64,000 bases of DNA. It comes from Euryodendron excelsum (lineage: Eukaryota; Streptophyta; Magnoliopsida; Ericales; Pentaphylacaceae). Numbering within the stretch: the first letter of the stretch is position 1; each line of letters begins with the position of its first letter. The position numbers and the translations under genes were made by a program. Positions 37,109 through 49,760 of this stretch are shown one piece after another. The DNA is taken from positions 53,995,183-54,059,182 of the forward strand of contig CM065377.1 of the NCBI GenBank assembly GCA_033060915.1, given 5' to 3'. The notes beneath the pieces are model-generated. The model made no database searches, was not told the DNA's origin, and saw only the letters and a list, made by a program, of their open reading frames with translations.

Positions 37109-37845
37109 CATTAAACATGTATGGGAGCTAATGTAGCTTGACTTCCAGTTATGTGATGATTTTTAGAAATCAAATGTGATGTAGTCATTTAGATCATAAC
37201 TAGGATTTGAACAAGTGTTGATATTCATTGAGTACACTTTACACACACTTAAAAATCTTTATAAACTTCATCATCTTGGAACAAATTGTTTTGAATCTTG
37301 CTTTAGTTCATGCACTTGGTTCTTATTTAATATTTATGATTATGATTTGATTCAAATGATTTTGTGCACGGACACTATTGAAGTTCTGATAATTTGTATA
37401 GTTAAATTTATTGGGCTTTTACTAACTCTATTAGGGGAGTCTTTGGCTTGTAGAGTTCTTTACCCTTGAGTACCCCATGTTTATATTTGTATTTTAATTC
37501 TTCTCTTTCATGATTACTTTGTGTTAAATTTGTCTTTGTCAATTCATGACAAAAAGGAGGAGAGAGAATAAGATATGTTGTATTGAAGGGAAGTATATTA
37601 ACTTGAGGGGGAGCAGTGTGATATTGTTTGTATTTGCGGTTACTATAGTTTTATATATATTTTTTACACATGCATTTCACAAGGTTATATTATTTCTGAA
37701 TATACAATTACAAATCTAAAAATTCATCTGACGTCATTACATTGTACAACTCGTTGTTTTAGTTGATTAAGTTTATTGGGTTGGGGATTGTAATGATTTT
37801 ATTTGAGTATTTAAGTTTTGTCACGGAATTGTCAAAATGGGAGAT

Positions 37846-38882
37846 TGTTAGGATTTTTAGTATTGGCTAATTCCGTAAACAAAAACACTTTGATTGTAAC
37901 TTTGGTTCAAGTTGTATTTAAGTCAAAAAGTCTAAGATTTAAGTTCAAGCTGCTAGAGTACAAATTGTCTAAGCTGCAGTACAAGTCTTTAAAGTAGGCA
38001 GAGCTAAAACTTTAGAATGCCATATCTCTTTGCTTAGGTGTCTATTCAAACTCCATAATATATAAATTCCATGTAACTTTTCAAGAGCCATTGGAATATG
38101 TAGAGATCATGGCTCAAGCAAAGTCCGCACTCAAGCGATAGTTGAAATTTTATAGAAGGAAAAATCTAGAGAGCACCACTTGAAATCCGCTAAAAGTCTG
38201 CTCGAGCGGTACGGCAAAATTTTTGTTTGAATTGAAATACTATCTCATCAAAGTAAGTTAATTTTTGAGGACTCTTTAACTAGATCTTTTCAGCCAATCA
38301 AGAAATAATTCCAGCTTACCTTCTTGGTGATTCTAGGGATGCTATAAGAGTCAAAATAATTAATTGTTAGATGTGACTCTGGAATTGTGAAAAAATATAC
38401 AAAAAATATACAGAGAAGAGAAACAAAGAAGATGAAGATCTTGATGATTATCTGAGCATATAGAGTTCATTCACCGGAGTACTAAACTGAAGAATATAGT
38501 TACAAGATCGTCTTGGTGGATTCCGAGGACGAGGAAGAACACCGTGATGATTCGGTATTGAGGTCGAAGCCAGAGAGAACAGAAATTCGAGGAATCGAGC
38601 AAGTAATCTTAAACTAGAGTTCATGGGGATTCGGACGGCAATTGTAAAGATTCAATTGTTATGGTTGTAAGTCGTACTTATGTAACTTGTTCATTATAGT
38701 GCTTGGCCTACTAGATGTGATTTTTTCTCGAGTTTGGGTTTCAACGATATATTACTGTGTTTATTTATTATTGTTGTGTGATGTATGCACATGAATGGTC
38801 ACTTAGATAAAGAGAACTAGATAAGTTTTTCTTAGGCAAATAAGTAGTCACAAATCTTAATCTGTGAAATTAAAATTTTTCA
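37846..38882 (+). repeat. 3' LTR of the gag-only element
   Basis: Starts TGTTAGGATTTTTAGTATTGG right after the polypurine tract and ends AATTTTTCA, 1037 bp. It keeps the ~87-bp segment that LTR 1 has lost (about 38122-38208). Confidence 0.88.
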
Positions 38883-39975
38883 GGTTGTCATATGCACTCA
38901 TATTCTTCTTAGTTATTACTTCTTGTACCATACTTCAAAGCCAATTTTTTTTAGCTATAATGCTATACAATTAGAAGATTTCTACAAAATTTTTAGACAA
39001 AATAATATAGTTGAATAAAATGTGTTATCTTATGAGGATATTTGGATCCAACCTATTGTTATAGTTTGTAGCTTTTATTTAACAGCTTTTGGCTCACTCC
39101 AAAATACCGCTTAAAAAAATCACTTTAACAACTTAAAGTAGCAGCTTATCCCAAACGTATTTATAAAACTCACTTAAAAAAAGTTACTTTTTAAGATAAC
39201 TTATTAAGTATTTAACTTATATTTTAAGTTGAAATCCCAATGTAGTTTAAAACAAAACAGTCACAATTGCTCTTAATTACCAAAAAAAAAATATTATTAT
39301 CACATCTGGTGAGATTTTTAGTCTATACAAATTTGGAGAAATAATAGCATTTTCGATATTAATATTACAACCCACAACTACCGTCCCCAGCATTGTCCAA
39401 CCCAACACACAAAATAATTTTTCCATTCTTTTCCTATCAAACACCGTTATTATAGAAACCACAATGGCCATTTGGATTAAAAAACTCTGCAAAATCAGAA
39501 TAATTATGATTATAAATATGCGTGTATGTGCATATAAATACCTGAAAAAAGTTATTTTTTTAAAATTTATAACCAAAATTTTAAATCAAAATAACATGAT
39601 AGTGATAATTTTGTAATTAAAATATATCTTAATAAATTTTTTATTTTAAAATGATAGACCTACAACTCAATCACAATTTTTTAATTATATTTTATAATTA
39701 TATATTTTAGTGGTATAATATTACCCTAAACACGTACTGAATTATTAAACAGGAAAGGTATCACCATCAAACATTGTCACAGTTTGTTCTCCTGTCGCTG
39801 TAGCGCCTCTTCTGTTGACTAACAAGGCCCCACATGAGTTGGAGCGGCGGTTGAGGACCTTGATTTTCTCTGGGGAAGAGAGAGAGAGAGAGAATTTTTT
39901 ATGATACCATTTGATCGGCTTCTTTTGAGGAGAAAAGCCTGGTGATGCATTAATGGGGCCAATGCCAGTATCCAC
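38883..39975. other. AT-rich spacer upstream of the IQD gene
   Basis: No gene. 39045-39236 is a possible MITE relic with imperfect inverted ends (GGATATTTGGATCCAAC and the complement of GTTGAAATCCCAATG). 39600-39975 leads into the IQD promoter and includes a GA-rich stretch at 39878-39892. Confidence 0.45.
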
Positions 39976-40161
39976 ACACCAACCCTTTGTTCCTTTTCTT
40001 CACCTGCTTGAAGTATTTCTTCTCTTTCACTCCTACTAATACTACAGCCAACTTCTCTGTCACCACCAACTTGTTTCTCTCTCCTTTTCTTCTTCAAGAT
40101 TTGGAGATACCCATTTGCCCCTATAGGGACTCTACAATACCCATGTGCAGGTGTTTCTTTG
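39976..40161 (+). other. Non-coding first exon of the IQD gene (putative)
   Basis: A C/T-rich leader ends in TTTCTTTG|GTAAGATC (donor at 40162). The matching acceptor is TTCTCTGCAG|G at 42870/42871, 38 bp before the ATG. The transcription start is not fixed by the sequence, so the left edge is arbitrary. The 2.7-kb leader intron (40162-42870) carries a (CT)n tract at 42499-42552. Confidence 0.5.
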
Positions 40162-42494
40162 GTAAGATCTGCTGACCCATTTCTTGTTTTTGTTGTTTAT
40201 ATCTTGTGTTACTGTTTTTTGTTTTGCGTATCTTCAACATATGTGCGTTGGTTTACCCATTTGTTGACTGGAACTTGGTAGAGAAAGGATAGATCTGGGC
40301 GTTGGCATCAACAGAATCTAATTGGCTCAAACTAATTCGATTAGGAGCTTGTTTTCTTTTCTGTATTAGGAATCTTGATGTCTCTGCAGTGAATGTTATA
40401 GATGTAGAGTTTATTGTATCTTTGTTCTTTTCTAATGTTTGAAATATGCAGTTACATGTATCTGTACATGTATTTATAGATATATTCTTTTGTGTTTGAA
40501 TTTCTTTAAATGTGTTTTGGGGGTTAGAACTAATTGTTTTGAAATTTCTTTTGGGGGGTTATTTCTTAATGTAGGAGTGTTGATTAAAACGTCACTGAAA
40601 TGTTGATTCGGTTTACTTATGGGCTCAAAAGATTTGTAGAAGACTATGTTCTGATTCAATTGTCATGGACACATCCAAATTCAACCTTATTTTGGATGCA
40701 GAATGCCTACTTCCTCTCTTGTAATATCATCAAGCTCTCACTTGATTAGGAACTGAGTGATTTGTGGGTAGACACATAACTGGTGTTTTTAAGAACGATG
40801 ATAGAACAGTTGAGCTTTCAGTGCTCTGGATTCATGGTGAAGCTCACTTTCTTATAGAATAAGCACTTTTATTGCCTTCCTAGACAACTTAATCATCTTT
40901 CCATTTCCCTCCCTTGTTGAGCTATTAGTGTTATTGTTTTGGTCATTTGTTTATCTGTCTCTTGCTATTCAGCGTCTTTCATAGCATGCATTTCGCAATT
41001 CCTCTTCTTAGTTTGGTCCCATGATTAATTTCAATTTTCCAGAAAGGACTACATAAACCTCTGCCATTTCGTTTTATTGGATGGTGGTATTGTTAACAAT
41101 CTGGGAGGTAGCAAATGGAGAAAGTAATGTCAGTTTAATGTGGGAGGGCTGTGATAGAACAAAAACTTTAGATCTCTAGGCTGCTAAATTACGACAAGCA
41201 AATTTAAAAAATCTGTTACATGGAGTTGACTTTATTCATATGAAAGGAAATGTCACGCTAATAACTTCAAGCGTGAAGTGCACGAGGAGTATTTCTTTTT
41301 ACTCCTTTAAAAATAACTATATGCATTAGTATTTAGTAGTGACGGGAGAAGTGGGACTAAACATGGAGAACGGGCTGATGATATGCAATGCGGATTTCCC
41401 TTGAAGTAGAAATGTTTGAAAAGAAATCATGAAAATTAGATTTTAGTAAGTAGTTTTTATGAAACCATAGAAGTGTTTCTTTGCTTCCTTTTTTATTTTT
41501 TATTTTTTTCCTTTTCTCCTGCAAGGATTCTTAAAAAATATTTATATAAAAAAAGTCTGCATTGCTTTGCATATGAAATTCTTTCAGATGTTTTAGGGTT
41601 GTTTTGATCCTGGCCTTGAAGAGAAACAGTGCTTGATATTTAGAGTGATAGATAGTTCCTTGAAGGTAGTAGCAAACTTTCTTCAAACCAGTTTGACCAC
41701 TAGGGTGGGGACTGGGGCTGGTAAAACCCTAAAATTGAGTTGATGCAATGTTGTTGATAAAGAAGCCTTTAGTAGTAAAGAACCATTTGGTCTTGGTGTT
41801 ATTAGTATATTAGCTATTTGATTAATTTTTCTTGTGAGAGTTTGTGTCATAAGAGCTGCCGTATTAGGACAGCGCATCTGGCTGTCTACTAATTATCACT
41901 ACAACAGAAACAGTATTACTGGCCTCAACAATTCACTGTCTGAAGGGGTGCCTGCTTCTAGTTGTGTACTGATAATCACATGGTGGTGGTGAAGGTCAGT
42001 TTCCATAGTCAGTAATCAGTATCAGTTGGATATGGCGGTTGATAAAATAATGTCAGGTCTGGTATTCCGATTCATCAACGTGGTTGGTTTAGCTGTAATT
42101 GACAGAAAATCTCTCAATTATTCGTGGGATCCATGGCAAATAAAGGACTGTTTGGAGTGTTTGAACTCCCACATGCAGCTCTCCAGTCAATCCATTTGTC
42201 GAAGCATTTAGACATGAATGCCAAAACATGATGCTTACCTTTCTATTTAATTCTTGCTAATTCAATTCTAGTCTCTCTTTGTTTACACTAAGTTTCACCT
42301 ACTCTTTTTTATACAAACTCCAAAATTTGACTCATTACAGCTTTTACTAGGAAATGAATATTTTATCACTAACGTTACTAGGGTCCCCTTGTTCTGTGAA
42401 AGTTTGTTAGATCAGTCTGTTCAAAGTTCTGTGATTATCCTGTTTCTCTTGTACTTGAAGAACCACTTATTTGACCTAGTTCAAACTTGAAGAG

Positions 42495-42498
<4 letters not shown>

Positions 42499-42552
<54 letters not shown>
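42499..42552. repeat. (CT)n microsatellite in IQD leader intron
   Basis: About 27 uninterrupted CT units. Confidence 0.97.
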
Positions 42553-42555
<3 letters not shown>

Positions 42556-42908
42556 AACTCTGTTTCTTGTTTAGAGTTGTTTTATGTTGGTTAGATTTTT
42601 CTCTGTTTGATTGTGATCATTTAGTTTTCAATTTGAGAACGTTAATGTTCCATTGCCTTGTTGATCATTGCTTGGTACAACACTTCTCATTCTAGTACTT
42701 CTAAGCCAAGTAAATTTTTCGTCATTTTATGAGTTGCCAACCTCCACTTCCAGTAGTACTTGTATAAGTACTGAACGTTGGAAACTAACATGTTTGCACC
42801 TGTATAACATCTTTGTTTGCTAAGTGTCTGCATAGTGCTGATTCTGTGTAACATATAAAATTCTCTGCAGGGTTTTGTTAAGTTAAATTCGGCAATATAA
42901 AATCAATA

Positions 42909-45273
42909 ATGGGTTCTGGAGATTGGTTTAAGAATATAATTAGCTTAAAGAAAGTGAAGGATGACAAATCAAAGCAATTAAAGGTATGCTGCTCAGCTAT
43001 TATTATATCATTTTTTGGCCCACGGTTTATTTATTTATTTAATTTTTTTTGGGGACAGGGGGTTGATTTGACAAGGAAGACCATTTAAGTTTTCATCCTT
43101 CTAATTTGTTTTGGAAATAAGCTTTTTGTTTTATATATCAGACATGAAGAGATTTATAAACTTTTGACTGCATATGGTTATTATTCGGGATAAGGAAATA
43201 GAAAGTTAGATTGTCAGTTACCCCTGTATTCAAGTCCTCCAATGCATGTGTGCATTACTCTTTTCTTCTGTTCCTTTTTTATTGGCTCTTTGTATGGTTA
43301 TCTGTCACATATTTCTGTCTTCCTGTCCCAGTTTGGTACTATCACCCTCACTTTTATCTTCCAATTAATTAAAAATTCATTGCAATCCTGTTTAGATGTT
43401 AAAATGGTCAAATTTCTTAAATTTGTCAATCTCATTTTCATAGATAATCGCTGTTCTTCATGTCTGAAGTTTTTATTTGCGTGTACACTCAAATGATCAG
43501 ACACTAAAACGCTTCTGATATTCCAAACACTTCTGATATTCCTTTTTTACCTCCCAGTTATTATGTCATCTTAATTCCTAGAATTTTTGGACAACTCCTG
43601 ATATGTATACTCAATAAGACAATACAGGGTCGTTTTGGAAGTTATTAAAATAGCAATTATTTGCATCACTGGGGACAAAAATCAATGAGCTGTTGTTACC
43701 ACACTCTAGGAATCTTTCCGTGTGAAAAGCAGAAAGGAAGCCTCATTTAGGAGTCCTCACAGATGCTAATTGTTGTTGGTGTCGTGATCAACTGTGTGAG
43801 TGAATATTCACTAATGCTCATCTGAGTAGACATCTACTGGTTGACAAGCATGATTTTTAGGTACCATCTGGACAGCAGAAGTGAAGAATGTTATGCTGGT
43901 GGCCTTCTTCTTATGCTTTCTCAGCCAGCCAACACATCTACCCTCATAATTGTTGTATCATTGTTCGTTTCCTGTGATATCTCAGTTTCAGTGTAAGGAT
44001 TGCTTTTCTTATCTATTTCTTTACAACAACACAGGGGTCTTCTGCAGCTGAAACGTCAAATGGAGTTAAAAGCAAAAATCACTCTACGAAAGAGTCAAAT
44101 AAGTTTGCCAATGGTGCTTCTAATGGAAATCTCAGGATTCTTGGTTTGCCAGTTGAGGATGTAGCAGCAACTCGGATTCAGACTGCATTCCGGGCATATA
44201 TGGTATATAATGTTACAAGTTACATGCACTACTTTCATTAAATATATTACCCAGAATTTTTTTGCTTATTATGATGCAATCTTTAAGATGTCTATCTTCT
44301 GCTATAATGCCACCATCTATTAGCTTGAGTAGCATATCCCACCACCTTCCAAAGGGAAGCTGTGATTCAAGTCCAGTCGGGTTAAGGATTCTATTGTTAT
44401 TGAACTCAAAATTATAGAAAATTGCCTCTTATGATGTCACTTCAATAGAAACCATTTAAGCTGCTCTTTTTACTTGTTCAGTGGTTATGGTAGGCATAGT
44501 TTTATGCTCGTAGAGAGGAGCAGCGGCAAACATTTCTAGGTGCTCAAATGATGTCAAGAGTTAGCCTGTATTTCTAATTTCTTGTTTGTATGAAACACTA
44601 GATCTAAACTGTTGCTTAGGTACTCCCAGTGGTTATTTTCAGTTTTCTTGGTGGTATGCTAGATTATTTAATTTCAATCCTACTAATAGATGTAAAATTT
44701 TGGTTGAATGATTTATCTTTTTAACCTTTTTCATCGCAGGCAAGGAAAAATCTTCGTCGTTTGAAAGGGATTGTAAGAATGCAGATCCTGACCCAAGGTC
44801 ATTCTGTTAGAAAACAAGCTTCAAGCACATTGAGCTATCTCCATTCATGGAGCAGGATACAAGCTCAGATTAGAGATCGCAGACTATCCATGGTAATAGA
44901 AGGCCGGCTTAGACAGAAGAAACTAGAAAATCAATTAAAGCTTGAGGCAAAACTTCATGACCTGGAGGTAAGACGGGGTGTTCTCATAAGAGAGTCAGTG
45001 GTATGATTTTCTGTTGGCCTTTTTTACCAACTTTAAATGGACTTCTTTTTGGGTAAATTTGGATTCTTTTTAGGCTCATGCCTTCTTGGCATTGCAAATA
45101 GAAGATTTTTGAATTATCTTGCAGTCCTGTTGGATACATTTTATTCTAGTCCTACAATCAAACATATGATCCTGAAGTCCACTGTTATTTAGCAGATATC
45201 TGAGAGCCTTAACTTGTACTTTCCTTAATTGGTCATTGGATCAGTCCACTTGATACACTAGCCTGCTTAAACA

Positions 45274-45314
<41 letters not shown>

Positions 45315-45855
45315 GGATGTATTTCCGACAGGTGGACTGGTGTGGTGGCTCTGAAACAATGGAGGACATCCTTGCAAGGATACATCAGAGAGAAGAAGCA
45401 GCAGTTAAGCGGGAGCGGACTTTGGCATATGCCTTTTCTCATCAGGTATTATAGTGACAACAAGTGTTATTTTCATTACTTCTGCATGCTTCTTTGAACT
45501 TAAAATCACCAAAGAGACGCTAATAATTTTTTTGCAGTGGAGGGCGAACTCCAATTCAAACCTTGGTCCTCCTGAAGTAGGCAAAGCTAACTGGGGTTGG
45601 AGCTGGACAGAACGCTGGATTGCAGCTCGACCATGGGAAAGCCGAGTTCCTGTTCAGTCACCAAAGAAAGCACAGATTCGGCCTGCAAGCAAAGCCGGTA
45701 AAAACATGAGTTCACCTACAATGAAAGCACCAGTTTCAGTTAAGACCATTTCACCAAATGGAAAGTTACCTACAAAGGCCCGAAAATTATCTCACCCTGG
45801 AGCTGATAAACCTGCTCCACAAGGGAACACTAAAACTGAAGAAGCAAACACTTAA
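42909..45855 (+). CDS. IQD: IQ67-domain (IQD) calmodulin-binding protein
   Basis: Five coding exons, 42909-42983, 44035-44202, 44740-44967, 45332-45445 and 45538-45855, join to 300 residues; all junctions are GT/AG and phase 0. The N-terminus MGSGDWFKNIISLKK is basic. The IQ67 domain spans about 68-134 and holds a full IQ motif (IQTAFRAYMARKNLRR, 73-88) plus spaced hydrophobic repeats (VRMQILTQGHSVRKQ). The intron inside the IQ motif region, just after RAYM, is the intron position characteristic of IQD genes. The C-terminus has the conserved GWSWTERWIAARPWE block and a basic Ser/Pro-rich tail. IQD proteins bind calmodulin without needing Ca2+ at IQ sites and act as microtubule and plasma-membrane scaffolds. 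At 300 residues it is short for the family but not truncated. Confidence 0.93.
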
Positions 45856-48800
45856 AAAAGGGAAGATGATTTCTTTGTATCAAAGGAATAATAAATATAA
45901 AGGTGCAATAGAATTTCGGTGATTTATGTTGAGAAGTGATGATAAATACCTTCTTTAATTACGCAGTGATTTTTTATTCTATTTATATGTACTGGTGTGA
46001 AAATAGTATGGTTTGAAGCCTGGATATGAGAGTAAACTATGCATCCTTCTGTCTTGTTTGGTTTTCTTCCACTTCTTGGATATGTATATTGTGGTACAGT
46101 ATCATATTTACAATGTAAATAGACAAGCATTTATTTTTCTTTACCTTGGTTTATATTCTGTTTTCTAAGGCAGTTATTTTGCTGCATGCTTATATATGTT
46201 TTTGGTTCCTTGTTTGGCAGGAGAATAAATTTTATCTGGCTTTTTTTTACTGTTTTCTTTAACTAGTTAAATCGAAGTTTTGAGTTTAGGATTAAAGTAG
46301 GCAAGGTTCCGTGTTCAAAATTTATCACTGTGGGTGGCCGTGTTGCGAATATAAGTAATTAAGTTGGAATTCGTTATAAACTTCTCTTTGCAAAGACAAC
46401 GATTCTATTGGCTTCAGATGAACTTGCTATGGACAAATATGCCACTCAGCCATGTGCGATGTGGGCAGACTGTTTTGGGGAAAAGGAACCCAGAAACTTG
46501 TCTGGAATGTTTTTGGACCTAAAGGATTATGTTTGTCTTGATTTTGGACAAATATGCTACTCAGCCTTGTGTGATGTGTGCAGACTATGTTTCCACAAAT
46601 ATAAGTGTTGTTCGGTTGTGGTCTCGATTCTTATTTTCTAGTCTCGCATTCTAGGATTTGTGTTTTGTGAATTTGTTCTAATTATATTTTTGGAAATTCT
46701 TTGACAGTTTCCTAAACATAAAAAAATTTATTTAAATTATTTGGAACACAATTTCCCATAACTGAGTTTGGTAAACAATTTCCAAAGATTGCTTTTTTAT
46801 GAAAATGAAAATGATAGGATTTTCAAATTGTTGTTGTTTTTGTTTTCATCAAAAGAGACTTACTTTCTTGAGTTTCACTTGATACCCACCCACTCAAAAT
46901 CTAAGCACTGAGTTGTTCTTAAAAGTCACTACTCACAGAATCACTTTGCCAGTCAAGCATTTGCTTTTTGAGTAATTTGAATATTAAGGTTAACATATCA
47001 TGCACATGGAAGCATACTTTTTGGGGTTGTCTTAGTTGGTTAAGTAGATTTGCTCCTCATTTTGGCCAACACAAGTTTTTTGTTTGGCACTAATGCAGAT
47101 GGTTAGTACAACAGGCCTGCTAATCATATCCAAATTTTGGGCGTGAGTTTGATTTTTCACAGCTAAAGAAGTCCAAGGCTTGCCATTGTAGGTGTTGAGC
47201 GGCCAGTGCATGCGATACCAGCTAATGAAAACTCCCTCTAGGGTTGATTTTCGAGAAATTCTCTTCAGTGGTTAGCTTTTTTTTTTTTTTTTTTTTTAAA
47301 AGGCATGCTTTTGGATTGATCCAAAAGTTAAGGGTAAAGATAGAAAGCAACAAACAGTTGGCTAAGTGAACAGTGTTCAGTACCATTCAAGTTGTTCTGA
47401 CATGTGGCCTAAATGGAGTCAATAATTGCACTTGGGGTTTTCCTTTCCTTTGTTAATAATCTTTGCCCCATTCCCAATTCCCCACATGGGTTCCAATGTT
47501 GGGCAGTATCAAGGGAGCCAGTCACCTGCCAATACCCAATTGGCAAATGACCCACCTGAACTCCATGTGCCAACATCTTTTGTTTCAACTTATTTTGGTT
47601 TTGTATAGATTTGTGATTTATATATATATATATATATACACAAATGTATGTATGTATGTTTTTGCTTAGTTTTCGATGCTGTATTGGACATCATATTATT
47701 TCTGTTGTTAGTATAGTACATACCAGTCACACGGCTTTGGATTATTGTTATAAATATTATATGTTATTAAAAATATATATGCTATTTCATATCAAGCACA
47801 AAGAATAGCTTATTTGTAATAATATGTTGTCAGTTTCAACAAAGATTTCAAAAAGAATAATTTGACTTTCCAACATGCAGGGTATAACTGGCACTTTCTT
47901 AGAAGTTTAAATTGTAGAAAGTGTCCGTTAACAAATGACATGCCAACATACGAGTATCTTGTTATTGTAAAATTTAGAGAGTCAGATGTATGTAGAGTTC
48001 GTGACATTCAGATCGGAATGAAATAATCTTATCACTTTTCAAAAAGCGCCCTGGTCAATCATGTAGGCTATCACCATTAGACCCCAAAACTAAAAATGTT
48101 TGAATTTTAAACCTGCAAATCTCTTTAAAAATTGTGTAGAGAAGAGCAAAACTTCAAGAAAAAATGACAAGAGGAAAATGGAATACAAAACCACCCAAAT
48201 GCATGTAAGTGTTGAGGTGCCCAATCAAGTTGAGGATAATTAGGTTGGGAATATATTGGCTGTTATTTTAGAGAAATTCAAATTAAATAAAAAAAATTGG
48301 TGTGGAAGATTTTCTTATATTAACATGGCTAAGAAGTGGGAGAACAATTTAGGTGTTGAAATTTGTTTGGCTTACTAGAAACTGGTCCTTAATCAAGCCA
48401 TTCAGACCTTGTTTAAAGCTGGACTGACAGAAAATTTAGGTAGAGATTAGAAAATTTAAAGTAATTCACCAAATAAACTAGAAGTCTACAAGAGTGACCA
48501 TTCAACAACTACCATTGTTCATAGAAAAGGACTTCCTCAATACAAGTTAGGACATTGAATATGACAAATATGGAAGACACTGGTGTGAGCTTTCGATTCA
48601 ATTGCCAATTTAATCAATTTGACAAAGCATGAACTGTTCCATTAGACAAGTGATATAGCTAGTGGACAATCACAAATGAGCTCTATTTGGATACCAAACC
48701 AGAAGATAATAACTATAATATAACAGTCCATTTTGTTGATCTCTGATTTGGATATGTGAGGAGCCCTCTCCAATATTCAATTCTTGACTTTAGGAATGTG

Positions 48801-49760
48801 TGTAAAAATCTATCCAGGTTTGTTTAGCTAAGAAGAAGCATGACATAAGAGTATATTGCTTGTGTAATGTCGGCGCTGCTCGAGTTTAAGTCCTCTGCAT
48901 TGCATGCAACATTTTTGGAAGAAAATCTCTATACCTGTTGGTGGCGGACTCAGGAGCTATGTTGAGGGAAGGCTAAGATAAAAATTTTCAAATTTTGCGG
49001 GGACTTTGGTAAATTTTTTTAATTTTAGAGGACCAATACACTATATTTGATTGTGATTACTAAAAGTTCTATAAGAGGTATACATAATTTTAAAAATTTT
49101 GAGGGGATGTGGCCCCGCTCACCCCTCCTCGGACCACCAATGACACCGATATCAGTCACTTTGATGGTAACATGCATGAGTGATTTGTGCCTTACCGAAA
49201 CTGGTGAGTTGTGGTGTTTGCCAGCGTTAAGAGGGTTTACTTGCTAGGGGTAGGTGCGAAGGTGGGAAGAGTCCGGCCTAAGTTCTTTCACATCATAAAA
49301 AATACAAAATGAAACAGTGACCCACTTCTCTGTCTGGGTTTCATCATCTAGGTAGAATTCTGTCAAATTCTCAGGTTCAAATTCAGTGTCTGTGTCTTAC
49401 TAAAGTAGATATAGATTTTCGAGAATTTGTAAAGTGAACAGTGGCAATATTGCTATAACACTTGAATTTAGTAGTGATAGTGAGAAACAACCCAACAAAG
49501 GTTCAACAAACAAGTCAAATTCAGAGCAGAAAATCAAGCAGATACACATTACATCAATTAATCAAGATCTCTTAATCCTCCTCCTAGTTATGAACGCATA
49601 TGAGAGCTCAAGTTCATCTACTCTTGGAGGTCCTGAAAATATCACACTGTGATTAAATGAGGAATAAATTGGAAAGCAGAGATGAACTAAAACAGAGAGG
49701 AAAGAGAAAAAAATGGGAGTTGTTTGTACTACCATGTGGAAAGAGGACTTTCTGGTTTCA
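45856..49760. other. Intergenic between IQD and TCP genes
   Basis: 45856-46250 is probably IQD 3' UTR and flank. A 42-bp motif (GGACAAATATGCCACTCAGC...) at 46431 recurs at 46546. A T-tract lies at about 47279-47297 and (TA)n at 47619-47638. 49570-49760 is the presumed 3' flank of the TCP gene. No gene is supported. Confidence 0.5.
46431..46593. repeat. Direct repeat pair (~42 bp, 115 bp apart)
   Basis: GGACAAATATGCCACTCAGC... at 46431 and GGACAAATATGCTACTCAGC... at 46546 share about nine in ten bases over the first 42 positions, ending in GCAGACT. Confidence 0.8.

Larger units (their letters stand above)
31729..38882 (+). mobile_element. Copia-like gag-only LTR retrotransposon (TR-GAG-like), with nested solo LTR
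   Basis: Two direct LTRs (31729-32678 and 37846-38882) bracket a degraded primer site, a gag region (32821-34186), long non-coding DNA and a polypurine tract (AAAATGGGAGA at 37835-37844) before LTR 2. No RT, RNase H or integrase motif is visible in the remaining internal DNA, so it looks non-autonomous. Without the nested 2208-bp insertion the element would be about 4.9 kb. The LTRs have diverged visibly, so the insertion is old; the putative 5-bp flanks AGTTA and GGTTG match only partly. Confidence 0.82.

Noticed and set aside
39745..40097. Two overlapping minus-strand ORFs near the IQD leader
   Set aside because: They run through GA-rich promoter/leader DNA of the IQD gene and show no domain.
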